In this document: piece by piece, positions 8,756-17,770 of the stretch
Layout: the number at the start of each line of letters is the position of its first letter
Position numbering within the stretch: the stretch's first letter is position 1
Assembly: GCF_001506165.1 (NCBI RefSeq)
Contig: NZ_CP011427.1
Coordinates: forward strand, 1 to 64,000
Source of the DNA: Pantoea vagans
Lineage (GTDB): Bacteria; Pseudomonadota; Gammaproteobacteria; Enterobacterales; Enterobacteriaceae
DNA length: 64,000 nucleotides
Direction of reading: 5' to 3'
Program-made: the position numbers and the translations under genes
The notes under the pieces: model-generated
Seen by the model: the letters and a program-made list of their open reading frames with translations, nothing else
Database searches by the model: none
What the model was told of the DNA's origin: nothing

Positions 8756-9685
8756 ATGTTCGCATACATCATTCGTCGACTACTGGAGATGATCCCCGTC
8801 CTGCTGGTGGTCTCGTTACTGGTGTTCGGCTTTATCAAGCTGCTGCCGGGCGATCCGGCGCGCATTTACGCCGGACCTGATGCGCCGATCGAAGCGGTCG
8901 AAGCCGCACGCCAGCATCTCGGTCTCAACGATCCGTTGCCGCAGCAGTACGTTAACTGGATCGGTGGATTACTGCGTGGCGATCTTGGTGTGACCTATCG
9001 CACCCAACAGCCGGTGCTGGACGTCATCAAACAGGGCTTTATGCCTACGCTGTGGCTGGCGCTGGCAGGGTTTGCCTGGTCAGTGATCCTCGGCTTGTTC
9101 CTCGGCGTTTTCGCGGCGCTTAAACGCGGAAAATGGCAGGACTGGACGCTAATGAGCGTCGCCGTGGGCGGCATCTCAATGCCGACCTTCTGGCTGGGGT
9201 TACTGCTGATCCAGTTCGTCGCCATGCCGTTTGGTCTGTTTTCGGTCAGTGGTTTCAATAAAGCCAGTGACATCATTCTGCCCGCCATCACTCTCGGTTC
9301 CTCCGTGGCCGCCGTGATGGCGCGCTTCACCCGTTCCGCCTTCCTCGAAGTGGCACAGGAAGATTATGTGCGTACCGCCAAGGCCAAAGGGCTACGCAAC
9401 CGGCTGGTAACGTGGAAACACGTGATGCGTAACGCACTGATCCCGGTGATCACCATGTTGGGTCTACAGTTCGGTTTTCTGCTCGGTGGATCGATCGTGG
9501 TGGAGAGTGTCTTCAACTGGCCGGGATTGGGCTGGCTGTTGATCGAGTCGATCAAAGCACAGGATCAACCAGTGATTCAGGCGTTGGTGATGCTGTTCGT
9601 GTTTGAATTTATTGTGATTAACCTGCTGGTGGATCTGCTTTACGCCGTGGTCAACCCAGCCATTCGCCTGCGACAGGAGTCGTGA
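8756..9685 (+). CDS. gsiC: GsiC-type inner-membrane permease
   Basis: Oligopeptide-type permease of 309 residues (E. coli GsiC 306). It begins MFAYIIRRLLEMIPVLLVVSLLVFG, the usual first helix of DppB/GsiC proteins, and has KLLPGDPARIYAG and the EAA loop EDYVRTAKAKGLRNRLVTWKH, which docks onto the ATPase. Several further hydrophobic segments are visible, ending near VNLLVDLLYAVVNPAIR. AAGGAAG lies 4 bases before the ATG. The stop overlaps the start of the next permease gene (TGATG). Confidence 0.93.
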   Translation: MFAYIIRRLLEMIPVLLVVSLLVFGFIKLLPGDPARIYAGPDAPIEAVEAARQHLGLNDPLPQQYVNWIGGLLRGDLGVTYRTQQPVLDVIKQGFMPTLWLALAGFAWSVILGLFLGVFAALKRGKWQDWTLMSVAVGGISMPTFWLGLLLIQFVAMPFGLFSVSGFNKASDIILPAITLGSSVAAVMARFTRSAFLEVAQEDYVRTAKAKGLRNRLVTWKHVMRNALIPVITMLGLQFGFLLGGSIVVESVFNWPGLGWLLIESIKAQDQPVIQALVMLFVFEFIVINLLVDLLYAVVNPAIRLRQES

Positions 9686-10569
9686 TGAGTACACAATCTC
9701 TGTCTGCCGCATCACCTCAGAGCATTCGCTCGCCGTGGCGCGATTTTCTGCACGCCTTCGTGCGCAACCCGCTGGCGCTGGTGTCAGGCGGTTTTGTCTT
9801 GTTGCTGGTGCTGGTGGCGATTTTTGCCCCGTGGCTGGCACCCTGGGACCCGATGGCACCGGACTGGATGGCGCTGTCATCACCGCCGTCCTCGGCACAC
9901 TGGATGGGCACTGATGAACTGGGACGCGACCTGCTAAGCCGCATCATCTATGGTGCGCGCATTTCGCTCTATGTCGGCGTGCTGTCGGTGACGTTGGGCA
10001 TGGTAGTCGGTGTGTTCTTCGGCTTGCTGGCGGGCTATTACGGCCGCTGGGTGGATATGCTCATCATGCGCGGTGCTGATGTGCTGTTCGCTTTCCCGGG
10101 CATGCTGCTGGCGATTGCGGTGGTGGCGATTCTCGGTCCGGGGCTGAATAATGTGATCATTGCCGTGGCGGTGTTTAGCGTCCCGGTGTTTGCCCGCATT
10201 GTGCGTGCCTCCACCTTGTCACTAAAACAAGCGGCCTACGTGGAAGCGGTGCGCTGTGCGGGCGCGCCAGATCGGGTGATTCTGCTGCGCCATATTCTGC
10301 CGGGTACGCTCTCCAATGTGATTGTCTATTTCACCATGCGCATCGGCACCAGTATTCTGACGGCAGCGGGCTTGAGTTTTATTGGCCTCGGTCCAGAACC
10401 CGATGTGCCAGAGTGGGGGAATATCCTGGCGATGAGCCGCAGCATGATGATGGCGGGCTTATGGCACGTCAGTGTCTTCCCCGGCCTGGCGATCTTTATT
10501 ACCGTGCTGGCGTTCAACCTGCTGGGTGATGCGCTGCGCGATACGCTCGATCCTAAACTGAAGAGCTAA
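9685..10569 (+). CDS. gsiD: GsiD-type inner-membrane permease
   Basis: Second permease, 294 residues from ATG 9685 (preceded by ACAGGAG). It has the N-terminal OppC_N-like segment SPWRDFLHAFVRNPLALVSGGFV, the motif HWMGTDELGRDLLSRIIYGAR and the EAA loop AAYVEAVRCAGAPDRVILLRH. It ends with the typical NLLGDALRDTLDPKLKS. It pairs with GsiC to form the channel. A GTG three bases earlier is possible as start but has worse spacing to the ribosome site. Confidence 0.93.
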   Translation: MSTQSLSAASPQSIRSPWRDFLHAFVRNPLALVSGGFVLLLVLVAIFAPWLAPWDPMAPDWMALSSPPSSAHWMGTDELGRDLLSRIIYGARISLYVGVLSVTLGMVVGVFFGLLAGYYGRWVDMLIMRGADVLFAFPGMLLAIAVVAILGPGLNNVIIAVAVFSVPVFARIVRASTLSLKQAAYVEAVRCAGAPDRVILLRHILPGTLSNVIVYFTMRIGTSILTAAGLSFIGLGPEPDVPEWGNILAMSRSMMMAGLWHVSVFPGLAIFITVLAFNLLGDALRDTLDPKLKS

Positions 10570-10571
10570 AC

Positions 10572-11630
10572 ATGGATTTTCAACAACTGCAGCGCGATCT
10601 GCTGCTGCAACGCTGGCGCAGTGAGCGACAGCTGGGACAACCGCGCAGTGCCTGTGGCCCGACCAATCGCATCAGCGATGTGCCCGGCGTGCGCGTCGGC
10701 CATCACACCTTAGACAACGGTGAGATGCAAACTGGCGTCACGGCAATTGTGCCGCCCGGCGACAACCTGTTCCTCAACCCATTACCCTGCGGTGCGGCGG
10801 TATTTAACGGTTTCGCCAAGCCGGTTGGACTGGTGCAAGTGGAAGAGTTGGGAGTACTGCAAACGCCGATCTTACTGAGCAACACGCTGGCGGTGGGCAC
10901 GCTGTTTACCACTCTGGTGCGCGATGCTATCAGCCGCAACCCGGAACTAGGCCGCAGCCTGCCCACGGTGAACCCGTTAGCGTTGGAGTGCAATGACGGC
11001 TGGCTTAATGATATTCAGGCATTAGCGGTGACCGAAGCCATGGCGCAGCAGGCACTGGATTCCGCCCAGACCGATTTCGCGCGTGGCAGCGTCGGAGCGG
11101 GGCGCGGCATGAGCTGCTTCAGTCTGAAAGGCGGCATCGGTACCGCATCTCGCCTCATTCCTTCCCTGAATGCCACGCTCGGCGTGCTGGTGCTGGCCAA
11201 TTTTGGTGCGCTCACCGCCCTGACGCTCGACGGTGTGCGCCTTGGCGAGATGATTGCCCCATTGTTGCCAGAGCTGACACCACAGCGTGACGCCGGTTCC
11301 ATCATCATTATCATGGCCACCGATGCCGCGCTGGATGCGCGCCAGTTGAAGCGTATCGCTAAACGCGCCGGGGCGGGGTTAGGGCGTTTGGGCAGCTATT
11401 GGGGGCATGGATCCGGCGATATCGCCGTGGCCTTTTCCACCCAAACCACGCCACAGCCGCCGGAAGATGCCGCGCTGGAACCGCTGCTTGCCGCCGCCGC
11501 CGATGCTACTGAACACGCGGTGTTAGATGCCTTACTGAGCGCTGAGGCGGTCAGCGGTTTTCGCGGGCATCACCGACCGTCATTGACGGAAGTACTGGAT
11601 AAACTGGCGACGACATCTCGGTCGGCATAA
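10572..11630 (+). CDS. P1/S58-family aminopeptidase (DmpA-like)
   Basis: Cytoplasmic N-terminal-nucleophile hydrolase of 352 residues. DmpA of Ochrobactrum is an L-aminopeptidase/D-amidase that cuts itself at a Gly-Ser bond. Here RISDVPGVRVGHHTLDNGE, CGAAVFNGFAK, GRGMSCFSLKGGIGTASR and DAGSIIIIMATDA follow that family, and Gly242-Ser243 is the expected self-processing site. It starts two bases after gsiD and so belongs to the importer operon, where it would release N-terminal residues from imported peptides. The last residues (RSA) and the TAA stop come from the REP hairpin at 11620, so the original C-terminus may have been replaced. Confidence 0.88.
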   Translation: MDFQQLQRDLLLQRWRSERQLGQPRSACGPTNRISDVPGVRVGHHTLDNGEMQTGVTAIVPPGDNLFLNPLPCGAAVFNGFAKPVGLVQVEELGVLQTPILLSNTLAVGTLFTTLVRDAISRNPELGRSLPTVNPLALECNDGWLNDIQALAVTEAMAQQALDSAQTDFARGSVGAGRGMSCFSLKGGIGTASRLIPSLNATLGVLVLANFGALTALTLDGVRLGEMIAPLLPELTPQRDAGSIIIIMATDAALDARQLKRIAKRAGAGLGRLGSYWGHGSGDIAVAFSTQTTPQPPEDAALEPLLAAAADATEHAVLDALLSAEAVSGFRGHHRPSLTEVLDKLATTSRSA

Positions 11631-11684
11631 ATGCCGCCCCTACAAAAACATGTGATACCCGTAGGGTCGCCATTTATGGCGACC
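11620..11684. repeat. REPIN-like hairpin pair
   Basis: Left arm GGTCGGCATAAATGCCG followed by CCCCTAC; right arm GTAGGGTCGCCATTTATGGCGACC in two parts. The left arm overlaps the end of the DmpA-like gene and supplies its stop codon. Confidence 0.82.
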
Positions 11685-11717
11685 TTGTTCATCACCGCAC
11701 GGAACTAACATAACCTC

Positions 11718-12538
11718 ATGAAAATCTTTATCTCTGCCGATATTGAAGGTATTGCGGGCGTGATGCGTCCGGAGCAGTGCTCGCCTGGCCATGCGGAGTA
11801 CCAGCTGGCGCGTGGACTGATGGAACAAGAGGTGAATGCCGCCATTGACGGTGCCTTCGCAGGCGGAGCCACCGAAGTGGTGGTCGCAGACAGCCACGCG
11901 CACTGACCAACCTGCGTGCGGAAAACATCGATCCGCGCGCGCGTATGGTACAGGGCAAACCGCGCGGTTTATCGATGGTGGAAGGCATTGAGCAGCAGCC
12001 GTTTGATGGCCTGTTTTTTATCGGCTATCACAGCGCGGCGGGTGAACCCGGCGTACTGGCTCACACCATCAATGGTCGTGCGTTCTGGCGTATCCACATC
12101 AACGGTAAAGTGATGGGGGAAAGCGATATTTATGCCGCTGCCGCTGCCGAGCAGGGTACGCCGCTGTGGTTAGTCAGTGGCGATGATCAGTTGCAGGGCT
12201 GGATAGCGGAGCACTATCCGTCAGTGGATTATGTCTGCGTGAAACGCGCGATCTCTCATACCTGCGCCGAATCCATCAGCCCGCAGGCGGCACAGCACGC
12301 CATTCGCCATGCCGCTACGGCCGCTGTACAGCGCGCCCGCCAGGTCAGCACCACACGCCTGACGGCACCCTATGAGATGCAATTACAGGCCAGCAAACCG
12401 GTATTAGCGGATTTATTCAGTTTGATTCCCGGTGTGACGCGCATTGATGCGGTGACCGTTGGTTATCGTGCCGATCAGATGGGCACCTTGATCAGCCTGC
12501 TCAGCGCCTTCTCCTATCTGGCCAGTACGCAGTCGTAG
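11718..12538 (+). pseudogene. dppA: DppA-like D-aminopeptidase (M55), one frameshift
   Basis: M55 zinc peptidases release N-terminal D-amino acids; the B. subtilis relative DppA is a decamer. The N-terminal half reads MKIFISADIEGIAGVMRPEQC with the metal-binding D-x-E pair at residues 8 and 10, and VVVADSHAH near residue 61 with the conserved histidine. The frame then breaks at about 11903: CACTGACC should probably be CACCTGACC. The second half (LTNLRAENIDPRARMVQGKPRGL, FIGYHSAAG, GESDI) continues in another frame to 12538. Joined length is 273 residues, the normal size for the family. Only one C is missing, so a consensus error is likely and the gene may be intact in the organism. Confidence 0.82.
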
Positions 12539-12620
12539 GCATATTCTTTGCAGGTCGTACCGCATTTCCTGCTGGCTTTTGGTAACCTGCGCGCAATTTA
12601 TATATAACAACGAGGCAGTC

Positions 12621-13457
12621 ATGCAGCTCTGCAGTTTTTATCTTATTGACCGGGAAAGAAAAAGTTACGGAATCGCCTTAAATGAGGGCGTCATTGACCT
12701 CGGTTTACGCCTTGGGGGCGAATGCCCAGACCTGAAATCTTTGTTGCAACGCGGCGCGCTAAGCGACCTCGAGGCTTTTCGCACGCAGCCGGTTGATTAC
12801 CCGTTCAGCGCGATCCGCTTCCTGCCAGTGGTGGAAAATCCTGGTAAAGTGTTCTGTGTTGGCATGAACTACGCTGACAAACGCAAAGAGTTTGCGGAGA
12901 CTATCGAAGCCCCGACGCTGTTTGTCCGTTTTGCCGATTCACTGGCGGGGCATGAGCAGCCGTTGCTGAAACCGGCCACCACCCAAGAGTTCGATTACGA
13001 AGGTGAGCTGGCGGTGATCATCGGTAAAGCAGCTTATCAGGTCAAAGCTGCGGATGCCCTGCAGTACGTCGCCGGTTACAGCTGCTTTATGGATGCCACA
13101 GTGCGTGACATGCAGTTCACCTGGTTTACCGCCGGGAAAAACTGGCAGCAGACCGGCGGTTTTGGTCCGTGGATGACCACCGCGGATGAGATCCCCGATC
13201 CGCAGCAGCTGGCGATCAAAACCTGGTTAAATAAGCGCGAAGTGCAGAACGACACCACCGCCAGCATGGTGCATCCGGTGGCGAAAATCATCGAGTACAT
13301 CTCTGCGTTCAGCCCACTGTCGCCGGGCGATGTGATCATCACCGGTTCACCGGGCGGCGTGGGTAAAAAGCGTACGCCACCGCTGTTTATGTTCCCGGGT
13401 GATGAGATAGAAGTGGAAATAGAGAAGATAGGTCGTCTACATCATTACATTGCTTAA
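12621..13457 (+). CDS. Fumarylacetoacetate hydrolase family protein
   Basis: A 278-residue protein of the FAH fold, which holds C-C bond hydrolases, decarboxylases and isomerases acting on keto-acids with Mg or Ca. I chose ATG 12621 (GAGG 7 bases upstream) rather than an ATG 42 bases earlier. Residues about 77-130 read GKVFCVGMNYADKRKEF and EFDYEGELAVIIG with the paired glutamates that bind metal; MDATVRDMQFTWFTAGKNW supplies the third acidic ligand. It ends with GDVIITGSPGGVGKKRTPP. The exact substrate cannot be read from sequence. It lies 82 bases after dppA on the same strand and could be the last gene of that operon or independent. Confidence 0.88.
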   Translation: MQLCSFYLIDRERKSYGIALNEGVIDLGLRLGGECPDLKSLLQRGALSDLEAFRTQPVDYPFSAIRFLPVVENPGKVFCVGMNYADKRKEFAETIEAPTLFVRFADSLAGHEQPLLKPATTQEFDYEGELAVIIGKAAYQVKAADALQYVAGYSCFMDATVRDMQFTWFTAGKNWQQTGGFGPWMTTADEIPDPQQLAIKTWLNKREVQNDTTASMVHPVAKIIEYISAFSPLSPGDVIITGSPGGVGKKRTPPLFMFPGDEIEVEIEKIGRLHHYIA

Positions 13458-13458
13458 C

Positions 13459-13648
13459 GCCCGTCATACTTCGAGCCGCAGCTGCGTTGGCTGCGTGTGC
13501 TCACCCCAGTCACTTACTCATGTAAGCTCCTGGGGATTCTCCCACTTGCCGCGTGATTCGGCCTTCGGCCTCACCCTGCGGGCCAGCGCAAGCGCTGTTC
13601 AAAAGCGCCGTAAGGCACTTTTGTGCTGCAACTCGAATTATTTTGGGC
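13459..13648. repeat. ERIC element, long form with internal insertion
   Basis: Nearly identical to the copy at 2597-2786: CCCGTCATACTTCGAGCCG left end, CAGTCACTTACTCATGTAAG core, the same extra block of about 70 bp, and ACTCGAATTATTTTGG right end. Its right end overlaps the stop codon of the D-aminopeptidase gene. Confidence 0.9.
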
Positions 13649-15164
13649 GAGCTGTCTGTAAAAATCTCACCACGCGGCTGCGATTCAACTGCAGCCTCAG
13701 CGCCTCGCCTTCGCGCGATATCACAAACCGCTTCTCCCACGGCCCATCCTGCGCGGTGGCTAACACCCGCCCCCCACCCAGCGATTGCAAACTGGCGCGT
13801 ATCGCCGCCGGGCCGATGCCCATGATGAGACTGTCGCCTTCAATCACCATTTCACTGCGCCACGGCTGTGCAAACCAGCGGCCTTGCATTTGCTCAAGGC
13901 TGGCACGGTCTGCTTGCACCGGCACAAACCGACGTGGTGCATGACCAATTTCACCGACAATCGCTGCACCCTCATGGCGTAGTTGCATCGGGAAGGTGCT
14001 GGAGAGTGAGACCGCATCGCCATGCGCATCGGCACGCCATAAGGTTTCACCCGCACCGAGCCAGGTTGCGGTCACGCCGTTGATCTCCAGCCAGTCGGCG
14101 GCGTCCTCCGCCACATACAGGCCAGGCGTAAGATCGTGCCCTTTCTCCGGCAGGGTGCGATTGAGTAGCGCCGCCATCACGCGCAGGGCGCTTTCCGAGG
14201 TCGCGACATCCTCGCGATTCGCGACAATCGCCACACCCAGTTTCAGCTCCGGGTGCAGCAGGAAATAACTTTTATATCCGGCATGCGATCCACCGTGACC
14301 AAACAGCGTCTGGCTGCCCAACGTGGTGCTGGTGATGCCCAACCCATAGCCGCTGATGCGGCCATCATTCAGGCTGCGCGGTGCGGTCAGGCGTTGCAGC
14401 ACACCCGCGCCTGTGCCGTTGTCTGCCAGCAGGCTTTGCAGCCAGCGCGTCAGATGGTGGATGCTGCCCGTGACACTGCCAGAGGCAGAAAGATGCAAAC
14501 CGGCGCTGGCGAGCTGCCACTGTGCGCCGTTTTGCCAGTATCCCGGCACCAGCCCCGGCACGACATCAAACCAGGTTTCCGGCGCGAACAAATTGATATC
14601 CAGCGGCTCACACACATACTGTTGCAGCAGATCGTTGAACAACACGCCTTTGGCTTTGAGCGCTTCCTCCACCAGGCGATAGCCCGTGTTGGTATATGAA
14701 ATCTCGCTGCCGGGCGTGTAATTGAGGTCGCCTTCCTGCGCGATAAACTCCAGTAACTCTGCGGCGCTGGTGGCGTTGTACACCGACAATCCCAGCAGCG
14801 ACAGGGTTTCACGCACGTCGGGCAAGCCGCTACTCATATCCAGCGCCTGGCCGACGGTAATCTGGCCGTTAGCCCCGGTCAGCTGCGGCAGATGTTGGGC
14901 CAGCGTATCTTCCAGTTGCATGTAGCGACGGCCTGGCCCGGTTACCAGAGCGGCAAACAGATGCTTGGTGATCGAGGCAAAACGCACCACGCTGTCGGCG
15001 CTGAAGGGCGTTTGCTGGGCTAAATCGGCCAGCCCGGCGCAGTGGGTGGAGTGAATCTGATGGGCATCAAACAGCACCACCGCGCCGCCCGGCGCGCCTG
15101 GTTGCTGCCAGCTTTGGGTAATCTGTTGTGCCACCTCTGCGGCCTGTTGCCAGTTTGCGGTCAT
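13638..15164 (-). CDS. dap: D-aminopeptidase (serine hydrolase family S12)
   Basis: Penicillin-recognising serine hydrolase of 508 residues, matching the architecture of Ochrobactrum D-aminopeptidase (about 520): an N-terminal beta-lactamase-like domain followed by two beta-barrel domains. Ser64-x-x-Lys67 in FASITK, Tyr157-x-Asn159 in SYTNTGY and the GHGGSHAGY box correspond to the three catalytic motifs. There is no signal peptide, so it works in the cytoplasm on imported peptides, releasing N-terminal D-residues. Its start overlaps the preceding ABC ATPase gene by 4 bases. The stop codon is provided by the ERIC end (TTCGAATTA read in reverse). Confidence 0.85.
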   Translation of the reverse strand: MTANWQQAAEVAQQITQSWQQPGAPGGAVVLFDAHQIHSTHCAGLADLAQQTPFSADSVVRFASITKHLFAALVTGPGRRYMQLEDTLAQHLPQLTGANGQITVGQALDMSSGLPDVRETLSLLGLSVYNATSAAELLEFIAQEGDLNYTPGSEISYTNTGYRLVEEALKAKGVLFNDLLQQYVCEPLDINLFAPETWFDVVPGLVPGYWQNGAQWQLASAGLHLSASGSVTGSIHHLTRWLQSLLADNGTGAGVLQRLTAPRSLNDGRISGYGLGITSTTLGSQTLFGHGGSHAGYKSYFLLHPELKLGVAIVANREDVATSESALRVMAALLNRTLPEKGHDLTPGLYVAEDAADWLEINGVTATWLGAGETLWRADAHGDAVSLSSTFPMQLRHEGAAIVGEIGHAPRRFVPVQADRASLEQMQGRWFAQPWRSEMVIEGDSLIMGIGPAAIRASLQSLGGGRVLATAQDGPWEKRFVISREGEALRLQLNRSRVVRFLQTARPK

Positions 15165-15901
15165 GCCGGTTCCTCCAGCGTCATGCTGAGATCGAAGAGT
15201 TGAGCGGTATGCGGATGCTGGATGCGTCGCGCGCGCAAATCCTCTGCGCTCAGTTGCTCCACCATCTCACCCTGCTGCATCACCCCAATGCGTTGACACA
15301 GATGCGTCACCACCGCGAGGTTATGCGTCACCATAATGTAGATGAGTTTGCGCTCAGAGCGTAGATCGCTGAGTAAATTGAGGATTTCGGCCTGTACCGA
15401 CACATCCAGTGCGGAGGTCGGTTCATCCAGCAGCAGTACTTCTGGCTCGGCGATCAGGGCGCGGGCAATCGCCACACGCTGGCGCTGGCCGCCCGACAGT
15501 TGATGCGGGTAGCGGAAACGCACGGCGGCAGTCAGGCCAACTTCACTTAATGCCTGGCTGATGCGCTGCTCCGCGCGATCAAGCTGATGCACTAATAACG
15601 GCTCATGCAGAATGCGATCAATGGTTTGACGCGGATGCAGCGAACCGAACGGGTCTTGGAACACCATCTGCACCTGGCGATAGAAGGCGCGGCTGCGTTT
15701 AGCACTCAGCTGCATGCCGCCAAACTGCATACTGCCTTGCCAGTCGGCATTTAGCCCGGCAAGTGCGCGTAAAATGGTGGATTTACCCGAGCCGCTTTCG
15801 CCAACCATGCCAAAGCTTTCGCCGTTCGCGACGGCAAAGCTGACATCTTTCACCACCTGGTGCGCACCAAAGGCAATGCGTAGGTTATCGATTTGAATCA
15901 T
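15161..15901 (-). CDS. Oligopeptide ABC transporter ATPase (DppF/OppF type)
   Basis: Single ABC domain of 246 residues: Walker [11 protein letters not shown]-loop MVFQDPFGSLHPRQT, signature LSGGQRQRVAIARAL, Walker [13 protein letters not shown] and the H-loop MVTHN. It is short for DppF because the C-terminal oligopeptide-specific extension is brief (HPHTAQLF). It is the partner of the ATPase at 16043 and is separated from it by a REPIN-type repeat. It overlaps the D-aminopeptidase gene, linking the importer directly to D-peptide cleavage. Confidence 0.9.
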   Translation of the reverse strand: MIQIDNLRIAFGAHQVVKDVSFAVANGESFGMVGESGSGKSTILRALAGLNADWQGSMQFGGMQLSAKRSRAFYRQVQMVFQDPFGSLHPRQTIDRILHEPLLVHQLDRAEQRISQALSEVGLTAAVRFRYPHQLSGGQRQRVAIARALIAEPEVLLLDEPTSALDVSVQAEILNLLSDLRSERKLIYIMVTHNLAVVTHLCQRIGVMQQGEMVEQLSAEDLRARRIQHPHTAQLFDLSMTLEEPA

Positions 15902-15944
15902 GGAGTTGCCTGTTTAAATCACCTGATAAATAGGGATGCAATCG

Positions 15945-16018
15945 GTAGCGGCGCAATTTATTGCGCATCTGGCAGCCACGCCATGGCTGCCGATACGCGC
16001 GATAAATAGCGCCGCTAC
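15945..16018. repeat. REPIN-like element, second subtype
   Basis: GTAGCGGCGCAATTTATTGC at the left and GCGCGATAAATAGCGCCGC plus TAC at the right, so the two ends pair with each other (GTAGCGGCGC/GCGCCGCTAC). The middle carries another palindrome, GGCAGCCACGCCATGGCTGC. It splits the operon between two ATPase genes. The same subtype is at 58439-58497. Confidence 0.8.
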
Positions 16019-16042
16019 GGATCAATGCGGCCTGATATGACG

Positions 16043-16870
16043 CTATTCCCGCCACGCCGCATCGCGCTGTAGTACCGGTAAACGCTCGCGAGGATGTTTC
16101 AACGACGGCAAACAGGCCAGCAACCCGCGTGTATACGGATGCTGCGCCTGCTGCAATTGCCCGGCCTCCAGCAGCTCGACGATACGTCCGGCATACATCA
16201 CCGCCACGCGATCGCAAAAGTGCGACACCAGCGGCAGATCGTGACTGATCAGGATCAACCCCATACCGCGCGCCGACACCAGATCGTCAATCAACTTAAG
16301 GATCTCCGCCTGCACCGTGGCGTCCAGTGCGCTGGTGGGTTCATCCGCAATCAGCAATTCCGGGTCCGGTGCCAGCATCATGGCAATCATCACGCGCTGG
16401 CCCATGCCACCAGACACTTCATGCGGGTAGCGTTTCGCCACTGCGGCTGCATCACGAATCTTCACCTGCTCCAGCAGGTCAATCGCCGCCAGCATCGCGG
16501 CTTTGCGGCTGCCGCCCTTGTGCTCGCGCCAGGCTTCGGCAATCTGCTGTCCAATGGTCATCACCGGATTGAGCGAATATTTTGGGTCCTGCAGGATAAA
16601 GCCCACGCGCTTACCGCGAATCTGACGCAGCACTTTCTCGCTGGCACCGCGCAGATCAATACCATCGAAACGCAGCACATCGGCGTTCACTTCGGCGTTG
16701 CCGGGCAAGAGCTGCATCAGGCTGCGTGCGGTCAGGGATTTGCCCGAACCACTCTCGCCAACGATGGCGAACTTCTCGCGGCCGACGCTAAAACTCACGC
16801 CGCGGACCGCTTCAAAGGTTTCAGTGCGACTGCGAAACGCAATACGCAGGTTTTCAATTTCCACCAACAT
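16043..16870 (-). CDS. Oligopeptide ABC transporter ATPase (DppD/OppD type)
   Basis: ABC ATPase of 275 residues with Walker [10 protein letters not shown]-loop [15 protein letters not shown], signature [15 protein letters not shown] and Walker [13 protein letters not shown], then the C-terminal [14 protein letters not shown] motif of oligopeptide/nickel transporters. The signature carries GMGQR where GMRQR or GQRQR is more usual. It starts immediately after the upstream permease stop (TAA-ATG), so translation is probably coupled. Confidence 0.9.
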   Translation of the reverse strand: MLVEIENLRIAFRSRTETFEAVRGVSFSVGREKFAIVGESGSGKSLTARSLMQLLPGNAEVNADVLRFDGIDLRGASEKVLRQIRGKRVGFILQDPKYSLNPVMTIGQQIAEAWREHKGGSRKAAMLAAIDLLEQVKIRDAAAVAKRYPHEVSGGMGQRVMIAMMLAPDPELLIADEPTSALDATVQAEILKLIDDLVSARGMGLILISHDLPLVSHFCDRVAVMYAGRIVELLEAGQLQQAQHPYTRGLLACLPSLKHPRERLPVLQRDAAWRE

Positions 16871-17770
16871 TTAGCGCTCCTTGGGATCCAGCACGTCACG
16901 CAGACCGTCGCCGAGAAAGTTAAACGCCAGTGAGGTCAGGAAAATCGCGATACATGGCATCAGCGGCACCCACCATTCGCTGAACAGGAAGCGGCGTGCG
17001 GTGGCAATCATCGTGCCCCACTCTGGCGAAGGGGGCTGTGCGCCCATACCGAGGAAGCCCAGGCTGGCGGCAGTGATGATGATGGAACTCATATCCAGCG
17101 TGATGCGCACAATCAGGCTCGGCACACACAACGGCATAATGTGGCGCAGGATAATGCGCATTGGCGAGGCACCGGTCAGCCGGCTGGCAGCGATAAAATC
17201 GCTGTGGCGGAATTGCAGGGTCTCTGCACGTGCCAGACGGGCATACGGCGGCCAGGCGGTTAAGGCAATCGCCAGAATCGCACTCTCCACGCCGGGCTTG
17301 AGGGCGGCGACAAACGCCAGCGCCAGAATCAAACGCGGAAAGGCGAGAAAGATATCGGTAATACGCATCAAGGCTTTATCGACAATGCCCCCGGCATAAC
17401 CGGCGATGCAGCCAATCAGCAGGCCGAGCGGGGCGGTCAGCAGTACCACCGCGATCACCATGCCCAGCGTGGTACGTCCGCCGTAGATAATACGCGTCCA
17501 GACATCACGGCCCAGCTCATCGGTGCCGAGCCAGTGAGCCGCAGACGGCGCAGCTAAGCGGTTTTCCAGATGCTGAACACTGGGGTCAAACGGCGTTAAC
17601 CACGGAGCAAACAGCGCCAGCAGCAGCATCACGGCAATCACCGCTAATCCGGCCATCGCCAGCGGGTTGCTGCGCAGACTGAGCCACAGGCGATAACGAC
17701 GGCCCCACACCGCCTGACGGCGATTCGCAGGTGTGTCATCCAACAACCAGTCACGAGAGAAGAAAATCAT
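16871..17770 (-). CDS. Oligopeptide ABC permease (DppC type)
   Basis: Inner-membrane permease of 299 residues. The start at 17770 (MIFFSRDWLLDD) overlaps the upstream stop as ATGA and is preferred over an ATG 18 bases earlier. Family motifs: HWLGTDELGRDVWTRIIYGGRTTLG, GASPMRIILRHIMP in the EAA loop, and the C-terminal AFNFLGDGLRDVLDPKER. Several transmembrane helices are evident. Confidence 0.92.
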   Translation of the reverse strand: MIFFSRDWLLDDTPANRRQAVWGRRYRLWLSLRSNPLAMAGLAVIAVMLLLALFAPWLTPFDPSVQHLENRLAAPSAAHWLGTDELGRDVWTRIIYGGRTTLGMVIAVVLLTAPLGLLIGCIAGYAGGIVDKALMRITDIFLAFPRLILALAFVAALKPGVESAILAIALTAWPPYARLARAETLQFRHSDFIAASRLTGASPMRIILRHIMPLCVPSLIVRITLDMSSIIITAASLGFLGMGAQPPSPEWGTMIATARRFLFSEWWVPLMPCIAIFLTSLAFNFLGDGLRDVLDPKER

